A stretch of DNA of 64,000 nt. It comes from Asparagopsis taxiformis. Taxonomy: Eukaryota; Rhodophyta; Florideophyceae; Bonnemaisoniales; Bonnemaisoniaceae. The position numbers and the translations under genes were made by a program. The notes below the pieces were generated by a model. That model saw nothing but the letters and a program-made list of their open reading frames with translations, was not told the origin of the DNA and did not search any database. Of this stretch, positions 44,801-54,048 are shown piece by piece (within the stretch, counting starts at the first letter, position 1; each line of letters opens with the position of its first letter). The DNA is taken from the NCBI GenBank assembly GCA_030407315.1, contig JALQPE010001728.1:1-64000 (forward strand), read 5' to 3'.

Positions 44801-46432
44801 TAGATCTTCCATGGCCGGTAAGCCGATGATGAGGCCGATAGGTGCCTTTTCAATGGTGAGGAAATCCATGGAAGCTGTGAGGTTTCCAAAGGTTATGGGC
44901 ACATCTTTGACACGGCCAATGCAGTTGGCGCTCGACCCATCTGCGACCGTAATCCTCTGCTTGGTACGCTTCGGCAGGAGGCACAACTGACGGGCGAGAT
45001 CAGCAGAGATGATATTGGGTATAGCCCCAGTATCCAGGAGCGCGCGAATCTCTCGACCATAGATACGAACTGGCGCGACCATCAGAACTCGTTTGTTCTG
45101 AACGTTTAAGGCTGGCGCAGCCTTACTCGGTCGGCGATTCTTAAGAGGCGAGAAGAGACGTCGCATCTCTTTGGCGGCTTCGGCGGCGTCTCCACGAAGG
45201 AGTTGGCCGAAAGTGAGGCCTGTGGACGCATTAGCGAGCTCTCCAACAACGTCGTACTTTCCGACGTGATCTTGAAGAACCTTCTTGGAAGTGTTCTTTT
45301 TCTTCGCCTTGCGGTTTTTCTTCCCTCGGATGGGAAGAGGCTCCAGTTGCAAGGGAGGTAGGATACGACCAGGCGTTGGGTGCATCAGGTTTTCAGTGTT
45401 GATCCCCTCAGCTCGACGTTGCTTCGGAACCGCTTCTCCCGTCATGGTACGTTTCGTAGTACCGACAACATCGGGAGTTGTGGTTACAACGGTAACTTGA
45501 TTCGAACGGGAGGAATCGTCCCTGCCGGTAGAGGGGCTCCTCTGCTTCTCCGTGCCCTTCTGGCGACTATAGCAAGTCGCGACAGAATGACCCAGACGAC
45601 CACATTTCGAGCAACGGGTGTCTCGGTGAGGGTTTTCGGGGCAGGAGTTAGCCCCATGTCCCGGTTTCTGACAGAAGGAGCAAGGACGAGGCGTTTCGCG
45701 CCTATCCGATGAGGATGCTCCTGTCTGCTTGCGGACGATGAGGGAGAGCTCAGCGAGTTGCTCCGCTAGCTTGTCCACCTTGTTCTCCACCTGTGACGTT
45801 CGTGCGTCGGGACGGTTCAGGACCCGCTTAGATCCAAAGGTGGAATCGAGCGGGTGCTGTTTCCCTGTATCGTGATATGGGACGGAAGAGAGGAAGTCCT
45901 TGCGACCCTGGTCGAAGTCACGCACCACTTTCTTGAGGTCGGTGTATTGCGTGGCACCGCGATAGATCGCGAACTGGGCCAGTTCTGGGAAGCGGGAGAG
46001 TGCATTCCTCAGAAGGCCAAACTTAGCTTCATCATTGAAAGATGCCTTTTCGAACAGACGATCCATAGTTTTGAGCGAGCCGACAAGATCCTCGGGATCC
46101 AGTACCGCGTTGATGGCACTGCGGATATCGTCACTCGGCTCTGTCTTGACTCCGAAACGATCGATGAAGGCCTTCTTGACGAGGGCGTAGTTCATAGCCT
46201 CTTCCGTCAGCGCTCCATCCTTGGCGAACGTTTCGTAGTAGAAGTCGAATGCCTCGCCCTCGAGGTGGGCGAGGAGTTCGAGAGCTTTCTCCTCGTCGGA
46301 CTTGCCGCGCATAGCGACGTTCTCGAAGAAGAAGAAGAACTTCTTGACGTCGGAAGAGAGAGAGCCGTCCATCTTAGCAGTGGATGGACCCGCCTGCTGG
46401 TTCGGGTCGTCGGCCCTCCACAAGAGTACCAT
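41828..46432 (-). CDS. gag-pol: Gag-Pol polyprotein of the intact Ty3/gypsy element
   Basis: This is one frame of about 1,534 residues from the ATG at 46432. Gag occupies roughly the first 250 residues. Two zinc knuckles follow (CSFCQKPGHGANSC and CSKCGRLGHSVATC), then a retropepsin (LLDTGAIPNIIS, about residue 467), reverse transcriptase with YLDDVVVF (about residue 838) and RNase H (VETDASSVSVGAVL, DHQALQYAF). The integrase has a zinc finger (HDNIGHWDAAST..CEGCQ) and catalytic residues in FSIDFAGPLP, IVSDNAGCFT and SNGRAERMVG. No chromodomain is present. Gag and Pol share one frame with no stop, so their ratio must be set by processing. The A of the ATG is the last base of the 5' LTR. Confidence 0.95.
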   Translation of the reverse strand: MVLLWRADDPNQQAGPSTAKMDGSLSSDVKKFFFFFENVAMRGKSDEEKALELLAHLEGEAFDFYYETFAKDGALTEEAMNYALVKKAFIDRFGVKTEPSDDIRSAINAVLDPEDLVGSLKTMDRLFEKASFNDEAKFGLLRNALSRFPELAQFAIYRGATQYTDLKKVVRDFDQGRKDFLSSVPYHDTGKQHPLDSTFGSKRVLNRPDARTSQVENKVDKLAEQLAELSLIVRKQTGASSSDRRETPRPCSFCQKPGHGANSCPENPHRDTRCSKCGRLGHSVATCYSRQKGTEKQRSPSTGRDDSSRSNQVTVVTTTPDVVGTTKRTMTGEAVPKQRRAEGINTENLMHPTPGRILPPLQLEPLPIRGKKNRKAKKKNTSKKVLQDHVGKYDVVGELANASTGLTFGQLLRGDAAEAAKEMRRLFSPLKNRRPSKAAPALNVQNKRVLMVAPVRIYGREIRALLDTGAIPNIISADLARQLCLLPKRTKQRITVADGSSANCIGRVKDVPITFGNLTASMDFLTIEKAPIGLIIGLPAMEDLQAKLDIGSRVVEIQLGEESARIGLEPDNGLHFLPQGGSESEDFTSLSTDEGASTTSSGEEDEGTLIVAHVDFAKPQLAVEEESDLSETEEHDKLIEEKLVHLSPSDRRVISESLKDYGIVAWSFHDLRKADVPVKHSFELEDDTPVYHQPRRLSPKHNEVVRSEIDRMLEAGIITPASSAWSFPVVIATKKDGKPRFCVDYRILNRKIKPDRWPLPRIEEIFDELGGNSLFTTLDLFSGYWQIRMDTACKEMTTFVTRYGTYKFEVMPFGLMNAPSTFQRMMDEMVKDLPFVRAYLDDVVVFSKNMGEHVSHLRILFESLSQRGLKLKVVKCFFAQPKVELLGHIVSHDGVSVDPAKISAIRDVAPPQTASELRSFLGLAGYYRRFIKGFADISASLFPYTSSGRSFEWTEEMNQAFGTLKEKLTSAPVLSFPDFDTPFLVETDASSVSVGAVLAQKKEDGRIHPIQFASRTMNTAERKYSACEREALAVIFALKKFRLYLLSTQPFKLMTDHQALQYAFQKKDIHGRLARWLDFLAEYDFVISFRPGKQNSAADFLSRLEQTHTAPGSGEDEGDLALLAIPEALRIEPDLVTVFQYLRGGAEPEVEGLARQKVRRSSKDFLVWEDQLFRRTALGPKVVAPIPLRIKILQMFHDNIGHWDAASTRQFIVERYWWPRMGKDIHDYVRSCEGCQKNKPVPRYRTTLSQPLTGLFHTFSIDFAGPLPRTAKGNRFLLIAVEHLTGWPIARATAASTADVVLNFVKDEIIYSFGPPTTIVSDNAGCFTAATLASFMKSNGIDWKTVLEYSPMSNGRAERMVGTIKRSLAKVKGRDSVEWDILLPHVLYGYRRRCMTGGTSPFELMYGVVPRVVAHDPSPLLDRPLDPQSRLFEMLALQSQRASRVEMHLRNTQARAHLPERRFEVGDEVLVAKGKAFGTTKLSLFETKWYGPFKVIQSSHPRYLLASDQAKVSRRPIHARRLLLFRRRPLHLLH

Positions 46433-46663
46433 GTTGTACGTGGCCACGGGACGGGGAGTGAAACGGTGTAAAATGTAGAAACGTAGATAGATTGATTTTT
46501 ACTAAGTCTAGCTTATCTCCCTCTAGGTTATTCCGACCGCTGGGAGCTGTATTTAGCTTCCTACGGTTGGACGACTGGAAACTTCCAGACGTCTACCTAA
46601 CCCTAAATTAAAATTCTGGTAGAAATTACCTGTAGAATTTTTCTTGTAAAAGTCATTTCCACA
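46432..46663 (-). repeat. 5' LTR of the intact retrotransposon
   Basis: It is identical to the copy at 39636-39867. Directly after it on the minus strand is TGGTACTCTTGTGG, which would be the primer site and overlaps the beginning of gag. Confidence 0.95.
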
Positions 46664-47691
46664 AATTTATTTGGAGCAGCCGACAGTCCCAAAATGATAT
46701 CTTCACTTCTTCCATATGTCATGCTTTTCAATCCGCACTAAACGCAGAAAAGTTGCAGAAAAAATTTACAAGTTGAACCGCTAGAAGAAGCTATCTTTTT
46801 CATAATTTGTGACCAATTTTCGCAGTCTCGTATGAGGCCAACGTTGACCTCATAAGAGGAAATTTGCTTGTCCGATAAACACCACACGTATTGGCACTTG
46901 TTTGGAGCTAAGGAATGAACTCCTGAATTCTCCTACAAGCAAACCAGGTTTCAGTGGCCAGCACTATGTACATGTGGTATACTGTTTTGTCTATCGAGGG
47001 TGATGCTCCAGCTTGGCCACTACACATACTGATGAGCAAACCGTTCCATCACGTTTTTGGTACAGATATTTGCCATTGACATCTGTCCAGTGCGACAACA
47101 TACGCTGTACGGACGGAATAAGTGACACGCGAGAACTTCTCAGTCTAGTGATTTTTCGGTGACAATGCGAGTCATTTCATACAATTAGCCTAAATTGTAT
47201 GGCTCGAGAAGAAAATCTGGAATTTCGTAATTTCTTGAGCCTCATTCTTTCCCGTACATCAGGATCGATTGCCAGCTGGAGGAAACTCATCTGGCACTAT
47301 GAGTTTCCATTTATTCTACTGCTGTGGCTGCTCCAACTCTTCACACTACTCGTTAATTCCTTTAGCGAAATCACATGGCGGACAGCTGGCATTGTATTAT
47401 CGAAAGAGGGGAACATCACGTGTAATTTTTCACGTTTCGCTCTGCGTGCACGGCACAAGAATCATAGACGAGCCTTTCCATGCAACTTCGGAGTGCGTGC
47501 AGTTTGTGAAACTTTTTGACATTTATGCAATCATTCTTTTGCATTCTACATCTCACCAGCTGTCTAAAGCCCTTAAATTTGGAAATAATCCAATCAATTT
47601 CCATTACTCAATAGCCATTTCAGATGGTCCGTGGCAACGTCTCACTTCTCCACGTCATCATAGTCATACGTTATCATTGTTCAATTCGCAA
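46664..47691. other. Intergenic, no supported gene
   Basis: Two overlapping plus-strand frames (47199-47519, and 47269-47799 running into the next gene) show no domain and run antisense to the end of the haloperoxidase-like gene. They are not called. Confidence 0.5.
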
Positions 47692-49197
47692 CTACTGCTG
47701 GCACTCTGTCAAGATCTCGTTGTCCGGCGCCAGGCAGGCAAGATGGTTCATGTATTCCCTGGCAACACTACGACCGATTTCTCGACCGCGCTCCACTGAA
47801 GACCGCAAGCTTGTCCCACTCCAAATCCGACTCTCACCACACAGGGTCCCAATATCACGTCTCAAATCGCGAATCCTAAACGTGATGTCGCTCGTGGGTA
47901 GCACTCCGGGTGCTACACTAGAAGCTCCTGCTGCAACTGGAACATCAATCGTCACACTTGTTGATCCTGATATCATCACTGCCATTTCAGCATAGTACTC
48001 GCATTGCGCAGCATGAAGACTTGGGTATTCTTGGCGCGGTGGTGTTCGCAGAAATGATTCAAAGTCTTGTCCCAATATTTCTCCAGTTCTGCTCTGAATC
48101 AGCACGTCTTTATATAGATGATTCACAAGTGTTGATGGCCTTACAGCGTCATGTCTCCGCTTTTCTCTCCATGAAAGCAGCGTCGTTTCATACATGCCTC
48201 CATTCATAAGAAGCACAAAGGTGAAGGCGTCCCGGAAGCTGATTTCAAATTCCATGACTAATGGAATATTGTTGAGATCCAAGCTCAGTACAGGGTCATT
48301 GAAATAATCTGCTATCACTTCCTGCTCAGGTGTTATGGCTGCATTCAGAGCCAGCATCTCGTCTAGATCTGCACAAACGCTTTGAACAAGAGTTGTCTGT
48401 AGCCCCCTTTGATTCGGATCACATGTAGCATTCAGTGGTATCTCATCGCTGTACGGAGCAGGTACCGTTTGATTTCTGGTAAACTCATCCGGAAGAAGCG
48501 GAGTCTCTACAAATGCGGCCTGTGGTGCAATGGCTCGTTGCACAGCAAATTCTCCGATAGACAACGGTCTAGGTGTTTCAACGAGCGGTGTCCAACGCCT
48601 CAAATCCACAATGTTACTGGGGGCATTCAATGGTTCATATCCAGTGATGTCTTCAAATGGACGGAGGTTGGAGGTCGACCCGTCATCTCTTCCAGAATCG
48701 TTCATTCCATCGGTCGAGAAAGCAACCTGAAGCTCGGAGGCAATCTGAAAGCCGATGAGAAGGTCATCGCGAACGGGATGATCATCCGCGACATCCTCTG
48801 CACGAAGAGGAAGGTCTAAGCCCAGTTGTTGGATAGCATGTTCTCGAACCAATAGTGCATCCGCTTCTCCGAAAATGTGTAGTGTATTAGAAGCGGCGAC
48901 TGCGGAAAGTGCAATACCAATTGCATTATCAGAGAGCTCGCCTCGTCGGAACAGGGGCGCAGAACCATTGATTAATAAGCCATTCTCCGAGTTTACAACA
49001 TAGCTGTTGTACCAACCTGTCATGTATAAATAAATAGTTCGTATCTGAATGGGCTGTTCCAAGCGACGAAACAGCGTAGAAAGAACAGGTGCATAGTCGA
49101 AGGGAATGATGGGTCGATCAAGAGTCTGAGCATTTGATTGCACCGTGAGGACGAAGATGGCGAGAAGGGCAGCCGCACAGGCGCAGATTCTAGACAT
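47692..49197 (-). CDS. Secreted vanadium-haloperoxidase-fold protein lacking the vanadate ligand
   Basis: The product is 501 residues, starting at the ATG at 49197 because a TATA-like CATAAAAG at 49265-49273 makes any earlier start unlikely. Residues 1-23 are a signal peptide (ACAAALLAIFVLTVQSNA). The PAP2/vanadium peroxidase active site is recognisable: motif 1 KRRHDAVRP (Lys346, Arg353), motif 2 PSLH (Ser393, His395) and motif 3 SRIWSGTSLRSS (Arg457). In motif 3 the position six residues after the Arg, which holds the histidine bonded to vanadium, is Ser463. The phosphate/vanadate pocket is otherwise kept. It may be a pseudoenzyme or have another activity. Two further ordinary features are an acidic central region and the Arg-rich C-terminal helix. 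Confidence 0.75.
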   Translation of the reverse strand: MSRICACAAALLAIFVLTVQSNAQTLDRPIIPFDYAPVLSTLFRRLEQPIQIRTIYLYMTGWYNSYVVNSENGLLINGSAPLFRRGELSDNAIGIALSAVAASNTLHIFGEADALLVREHAIQQLGLDLPLRAEDVADDHPVRDDLLIGFQIASELQVAFSTDGMNDSGRDDGSTSNLRPFEDITGYEPLNAPSNIVDLRRWTPLVETPRPLSIGEFAVQRAIAPQAAFVETPLLPDEFTRNQTVPAPYSDEIPLNATCDPNQRGLQTTLVQSVCADLDEMLALNAAITPEQEVIADYFNDPVLSLDLNNIPLVMEFEISFRDAFTFVLLMNGGMYETTLLSWREKRRHDAVRPSTLVNHLYKDVLIQSRTGEILGQDFESFLRTPPRQEYPSLHAAQCEYYAEMAVMISGSTSVTIDVPVAAGASSVAPGVLPTSDITFRIRDLRRDIGTLCGESRIWSGTSLRSSVERGREIGRSVAREYMNHLACLAPDNEILTECQQ

Positions 49198-49646
49198 GAT
49201 GAGAGAATTGGAGAGTCGTGCCGAGAGCGTTGCAATATAGAGTGTGTGGAGTTGGAACACGTCTCCTTTTATGTTTGGGACATATTCCTAATGGTATCAC
49301 AGCCATGCACTTCGAAGCGTCCGGTATAGCGACACTCTGCTAGTTGGCATCAACAAGCACGACGGCATTTGTCCATAACAAATTTACTCGAAAGAGACAT
49401 GATGGCTCGCTACATGCGGTGGCAAGCCCACAATTAGAGGACACACTTCTACAAGTCGTATATATGCTCGAACAACAGAATGAAAAAAATCGTCCACAGC
49501 GATGTCAGCTCACCATTACACAATCGTTTCTTTCTTCGTCAATTTTATCAATATAAAAATATGGTTATTAGCAACACCAAGCTCTGATAAAGCGCGTGTC
49601 AAAATTGATAGGTGTCGCACTTGTGGCTTCTTTCTTGTACTACATG
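49198..49646. promoter_or_regulatory. Promoter of the haloperoxidase-like gene and 3' flank of the ABCG gene
   Basis: A TATA-like box (CATAAAAGG on the minus strand) lies at 49265-49273, about 70 bases before the ATG at 49197. The remainder holds the 3' flank of the transporter gene. Confidence 0.5.
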
Positions 49647-51518
49647 TCACTTCTTGCCACGAATGAACACATGTAGAAATGCCGTTGCCATTAATCTGTA
49701 GACAATAACCATGGCAATCTGTACAACAAAGTTGACCCATATTCGTTCCTCCAGGCCGAATTGCGCTGGTATGGTGTCGCCATCAACATCTTCAGGATAG
49801 GGCGGAAAAGTGTCCGGTGATGCAGTGAACGTTGTGTCTCTGTACTGGTTCACCATGAACGTAGAAAACGAATAGAAATGCAAAGAAAAGAATTTGACCC
49901 ATCGAATCCACCATCCAATGCGATCAATACTGATAAATCCTCCTGTCATGCACATGTACAAGCCGAACAACATCGCACCAGCTGCAATACCAATAATCAA
50001 GATTGGAATCATTGCAGAGATGAGAACCATAATTGATTCTGCCACGAAAAGCGATGTGAACAGATTTGCAACGAAAACAATAAATCGATCCGCTCCTGTG
50101 GTCAATCCAATCATGTAGTACGCGACCGCTGATGCCATTAGTGCCAACACAAACACGTACGGAATCTCATATAACGTGTGAGCCACGATATATGACGCAA
50201 CCGAGTAGGCGCCATTTGCTCTTTCGCGAACCAATACTGTTCGTTCTTCCAAGTAGGCTGGCAAAACGGAGACCGACATGAATATCATAAAAGCAGTGAA
50301 AAAGAAAATGGCGTTGTTTGTTTCTATAATTGCTGCAGCGCTGGTGCCGAGCCGAAGCCATACCAAGCCAATCATGAGCGCAAGCATCAGATACATTGCA
50401 AACCGCAACCAAAGCACGGCAGGATTTCGAACTGTGTTGAGTATACCTCTTTTTGTCAGGACCTTTGTCTGTTGAAGAAACCCAACTGCGTATTCAATTC
50501 GAGCATGTTTTTCTACTGGTGCACCACCAGAATCAAGAGGAACTCCTAATCTCTCGAGATCAACATGTAGCTTTTTGCACTCTTCCGAATTTGGCCAGCT
50601 TTCGTATACTTTTTCTACACCTTCCACATCACCAAAATCCTTATTGACCAAATCGAGCATCCAGTCGATATCAGATGTACGAGGCGGTTGTTTAAAGCCG
50701 AGATGACGGAAATAATCTGCGGCCCTGTCTGCGGGACCGAAATAGCACATATTCCCGTTGGACACTAGAAGGAATGTGTCTGCCATTTCGAACACAAGCT
50801 CGCTAGGTTGATGGACGGTAATAATCATTGACATACCTGTTTCTTTGGCAATACGACGCAGTTCGCCCATGACATGGAAAGCGGTTGCACTATCAAGCCC
50901 CGAAGTGGGCTCGTCTAGGAACAGAATATTAGGGGAAGCGACGAGCTCATATCCAATAGAAACACGACGAACCTGTCCGCCAGAAAGACCTCTGACAAAG
51001 GCGTTTCCAATTTTGGTATTTGCATGTTCATTCAAGCCAAGAATGGTCATGACTTCAGTGACAGCAGCATCTCTGGATTCGGGGTTGGCGATGTACAACG
51101 AAGCAGCAGTATCGAGCGTTTCGCGAACGGTTAGCACGCCGAGGAGGTCATCGGTTTGAAGGACGTATTTGGCAATTGATTTTAGAGCAGTTGGGGACTT
51201 GATTTTGCCGTCGAGAAGTTGAACACCACCAACTGGGAGTTTGATACGATCAGCGAGACTGTCGAGCAGAGTACTCTTACCCGAACCGGAGGGGCCCATG
51301 ACGAAGAGGATTTGGCCGGGCTCGACATAGCCGGAAACCTTGTTGAGAATGGTCTTAGTGGTGGGAGTGTTGGACTCGAGATCAGCGTCGCTTTTCTTTG
51401 GACGAGCGAGAGGCACTTCGATGTTGACATCGCGCCATGCCAAAGTGGAGCCGCCCCTAAGGAGGGAATCGCTGGAAATGATGGGTTGTGCGGTGGTATC
51501 GTGACGATAGTCGGCCAT
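49647..51518 (-). CDS. ABCG (WHITE)-type half transporter
   Basis: The product is 623 residues in the nucleotide-binding-domain-first order of subfamily G. The nucleotide-binding domain has Walker A GPSGSGKS (75-82), Q-loop region LQTDDLL, signature LSGGQVRRVS, Walker B ILFLDEPTSGLDS and H-loop ITVHQPS. The C-terminal half has six membrane segments, including WLRFAMYLMLALMIGLVW, AIFFFTAFMIFMSV and ILIIGIAAGAMLFGLYMC, with a loop between segments 5 and 6. Half transporters work as dimers and export lipids, sterols or small metabolites. Length and motifs are typical and no intron is seen. Substrate cannot be deduced. Confidence 0.95.
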   Translation of the reverse strand: MADYRHDTTAQPIISSDSLLRGGSTLAWRDVNIEVPLARPKKSDADLESNTPTTKTILNKVSGYVEPGQILFVMGPSGSGKSTLLDSLADRIKLPVGGVQLLDGKIKSPTALKSIAKYVLQTDDLLGVLTVRETLDTAASLYIANPESRDAAVTEVMTILGLNEHANTKIGNAFVRGLSGGQVRRVSIGYELVASPNILFLDEPTSGLDSATAFHVMGELRRIAKETGMSMIITVHQPSELVFEMADTFLLVSNGNMCYFGPADRAADYFRHLGFKQPPRTSDIDWMLDLVNKDFGDVEGVEKVYESWPNSEECKKLHVDLERLGVPLDSGGAPVEKHARIEYAVGFLQQTKVLTKRGILNTVRNPAVLWLRFAMYLMLALMIGLVWLRLGTSAAAIIETNNAIFFFTAFMIFMSVSVLPAYLEERTVLVRERANGAYSVASYIVAHTLYEIPYVFVLALMASAVAYYMIGLTTGADRFIVFVANLFTSLFVAESIMVLISAMIPILIIGIAAGAMLFGLYMCMTGGFISIDRIGWWIRWVKFFSLHFYSFSTFMVNQYRDTTFTASPDTFPPYPEDVDGDTIPAQFGLEERIWVNFVVQIAMVIVYRLMATAFLHVFIRGKK

Positions 51519-51858
51519 GGTTGCAGAGTGCAGCGGAGTGAGTCGCGATTGGCAAAACCTGGGAGGAGCGGTCTACATCTAGTAGTCTCGGGGCACGGCC
51601 AACTTGCGTCCGCTCAAGTGGTGCATCAGATTCACTATACATTTTGTCTGAAACAAAAGCAGAATGGCATGCCACTATTGGCTTAGCCGCGAATTTTTTT
51701 TGCACACGTGTCGGGTGCACAATGGCCTGTGCCTATTGGCTGGCGTCCAGAGTTTTGGCAGCGCTGTTGTGGTTGGGTAATACAATGAATATAATCCACA
51801 CGAGTGGTGTTTACAATTATGGAGGGGCTTGGCCGTTACGCCACGTGGAGGGAGAAAT
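51519..51858. promoter_or_regulatory. ABCG upstream region and 3' flank of GTPase A
   Basis: This is 340 bp between the transporter start and the stop of the next gene on the same strand. No clear TATA box is seen. Confidence 0.4.
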
Positions 51859-54048
51859 TCAGCTCGACGAGGAAATCGTCGATATTCGCGCATTTTTAAC
51901 GTTGCTAATCTCCTGGATCAGAGGCTCGGCGACATGTCGGTCATGCACTAATTGTCCAATGATCGCCTCGATTCGAGAATAAACTTCGCCACTCAGGTTG
52001 TCTTCGATGTCTACAATCAGGTAGTGCGATATCTGAATCCGCTCGTTTTGCACCGCGCTTGTTTCATTCTCCATTTTCGTCATTATCAACTTGTGCCGTC
52101 GAGCTCGAAGCATTAACAGATTGAAACGGTCTTTGTCTGGCACTCCGAGCAGTGGGAAACCCACAGATTTCACCACCTTTTCCGCCTCATCCCCAGCATA
52201 TGCAAATCGTAGTTCCTTCTTTCGCTTGTACCCAGCTCCATCTTCATCCTCGCTTTCCTGATGCCCACCCCCTGTCCATTCCGCCACCTTTCCGATATTC
52301 AAGTTGCGAAGACCCTGGTGCAGCTTCTGCATTAATATGCCACCCACTTTCCCTGAAACACGTTTGGATTTTTCTCCACTTGAAATAATAAAGTTTTTCA
52401 ACGCCGTTCGTCTCGATTCGAAAAGCTTGATCTCAATCACCTTTTCCTTGTCATTATATTTGAATCGGATGCGCGGGTGTATAATTACTTCTTCGTGGAT
52501 ACCTTCCACAACTTCGTTAGAGGCTACCTGCATCATCGATTTCTTCTGTTTCTTTAGGCTTTCATTCGATTCGTTCCTCAGCTCCAGAATTCCTTGATAG
52601 ATTGTCCTCCCAGTACCAGTAAGATATATGTCACTTTCGTTGATCAACTTTTGAACCCGTTGTAGTTCTTTTTGAGGCACCACTTTCCTAGCATCATAAA
52701 AGTAAACCCGGTCCCGTGGTAGCCTATGTCCAATCTCCTGACTCACTTTCTTCACCCATAACGTCCGCTTCGCTTTCAGCTCCGCTTCGCTCGCTTCTTC
52801 CAGCTGAATCCCAATCAGCACTGCAAGACAGTTGAGAAGCGATTCGCCGAACGCCTTTTTGTACACACGAATCATCTCTTTTACGGTACCGGGGAAGCGA
52901 CTGCCGTCCTTAGAGACAATGAATATTGTTGACACAGTTTGTTCACGACTCAAATGACTGTACATCATATTCTCAAACATTTGGTCCAGGCCATCTTGAT
53001 CATTCATTCCTGGCGTGTCCCACACCATCAACGGTTGTCCGATATCCAACGCACCTCCTGGTTGCACTAAGCAACCAGAAATAGCGTAAGTGCCTGTACC
53101 AGCAAAAGACACTGGAAAGTTATCAGTGCCGGTAAATGTATTCGCCAGACTAGATTTTCCTTCCCCGGTTTGACCGATGAGGTAGACATTCTTGGTTTGC
53201 TGCTTCTCCCCCTTTCGCTCCAAGGCCTGGGATAGCTGGTCTGTTGCCTCTCTATCGCCTGCACTGACATCCCTCACAATCTGACCAAAAGTACCCAGTT
53301 CTGTTGGAGAGGGCCAATCGTAGTTGAGCAAAATTATACTGGAATTGGAACACAGAGGAGTGCGACTCTGGGCAATATTTCCATCTCCAATAGCGGTGGC
53401 GAACACTCCACGAGTATCAGCGATGCGATCACACAGTGTTTGGCAAAAAGCGTAAAGCGCACCAGTCGCTTCGGTTATTTTCGTCAAGCTCTTTTCAGTG
53501 GGGGCCCAGGCGTGAATGGAAATCTTCATTCGATCTTCAGTTACGTGCGTCAGACCAGAGAACAATTTATCACCCTTCTCAACAGAAAGGATTTCTGTGA
53601 CAACTTCAGCCGAGCTTTGATGATCGAAGAAGTAAAGCTTTTGGGAATTGTTGCAAAACGCTTCGTCTTCTTCATCCTCATCGAGTATAATTCGGGAGAC
53701 TTCTAGACAGACAGTTTCGATACAAGTTTCTTCAATGACAGCTTGAATGGTCATGGAAACTTCGAGGATGCTTTCACGAAATTCCGGGGAAACGTCAGAC
53801 ATAGATTTCAGCATTTCGTTTTTGCGATTACGGCATTTCTCCAAGGTTATATCATTTATCAGATTAGAAATGACTTCGTCCATGTCCTCCACCTCCTCCC
53901 TTAGAGCTGTCATAATACCAGACATACGATTTATTTCGTTCTGGGTGGCAGAAACATTTTGATTGAGTTGATCGGTGGCGGTCATTTTGGAGTTGAAAAC
54001 TGCGACGACACCCTTGAGTACGAGATCAGGCACTATGAGTTCTGCCAT
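51859..54048 (-). CDS. AIG1/GIMAP-like GTPase A (intronless)
   Basis: The product is 729 residues, starting at the ATG at 54048 (MAELIVPDLVL). This start aligns with that of the divergent paralogue. Residues 1-240 are mainly helical (EEVEDMDEVISNLINDITLEK). The GTPase domain begins near 280: P-loop GQTGEGKS (292-299), a TGTY switch region and G3 DTPGMND (344-350). It resembles AIG1/Toc34/GIMAP-type GTPases. The C-terminal 250 residues are charged and unrecognised. It is 65-70% alike to gene B over the GTPase domain by eye, with identical nucleotide blocks. The role is unknown; relatives act at membranes or in stress and immune responses. Confidence 0.75.
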   Translation of the reverse strand: MAELIVPDLVLKGVVAVFNSKMTATDQLNQNVSATQNEINRMSGIMTALREEVEDMDEVISNLINDITLEKCRNRKNEMLKSMSDVSPEFRESILEVSMTIQAVIEETCIETVCLEVSRIILDEDEEDEAFCNNSQKLYFFDHQSSAEVVTEILSVEKGDKLFSGLTHVTEDRMKISIHAWAPTEKSLTKITEATGALYAFCQTLCDRIADTRGVFATAIGDGNIAQSRTPLCSNSSIILLNYDWPSPTELGTFGQIVRDVSAGDREATDQLSQALERKGEKQQTKNVYLIGQTGEGKSSLANTFTGTDNFPVSFAGTGTYAISGCLVQPGGALDIGQPLMVWDTPGMNDQDGLDQMFENMMYSHLSREQTVSTIFIVSKDGSRFPGTVKEMIRVYKKAFGESLLNCLAVLIGIQLEEASEAELKAKRTLWVKKVSQEIGHRLPRDRVYFYDARKVVPQKELQRVQKLINESDIYLTGTGRTIYQGILELRNESNESLKKQKKSMMQVASNEVVEGIHEEVIIHPRIRFKYNDKEKVIEIKLFESRRTALKNFIISSGEKSKRVSGKVGGILMQKLHQGLRNLNIGKVAEWTGGGHQESEDEDGAGYKRKKELRFAYAGDEAEKVVKSVGFPLLGVPDKDRFNLLMLRARRHKLIMTKMENETSAVQNERIQISHYLIVDIEDNLSGEVYSRIEAIIGQLVHDRHVAEPLIQEISNVKNARISTISSSS

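Larger units (their letters stand above)
39636..46663 (-). mobile_element. Intact Ty3/gypsy retrotransposon with an antisense gene
   Basis: The element is 7,028 bp. Its two 232-bp LTRs (39636-39867 and 46432-46663) are identical by eye, and the flanking 5 bases, AATTT, are duplicated at 39631-39635 and 46664-46668. Gag-pol is one uninterrupted minus-strand frame. A polypurine tract (GGCCGGGGGG on the minus strand) borders the 3' LTR. Between pol and the 3' LTR a 486-codon gene runs in the opposite direction. Identical LTRs and open frames imply a recent insertion and possible activity. Confidence 0.95.

Noticed and set aside
47199..47799. Two overlapping plus-strand frames
   Set aside because: No domain, mutual overlap, and partial antisense overlap with the haloperoxidase-like gene.
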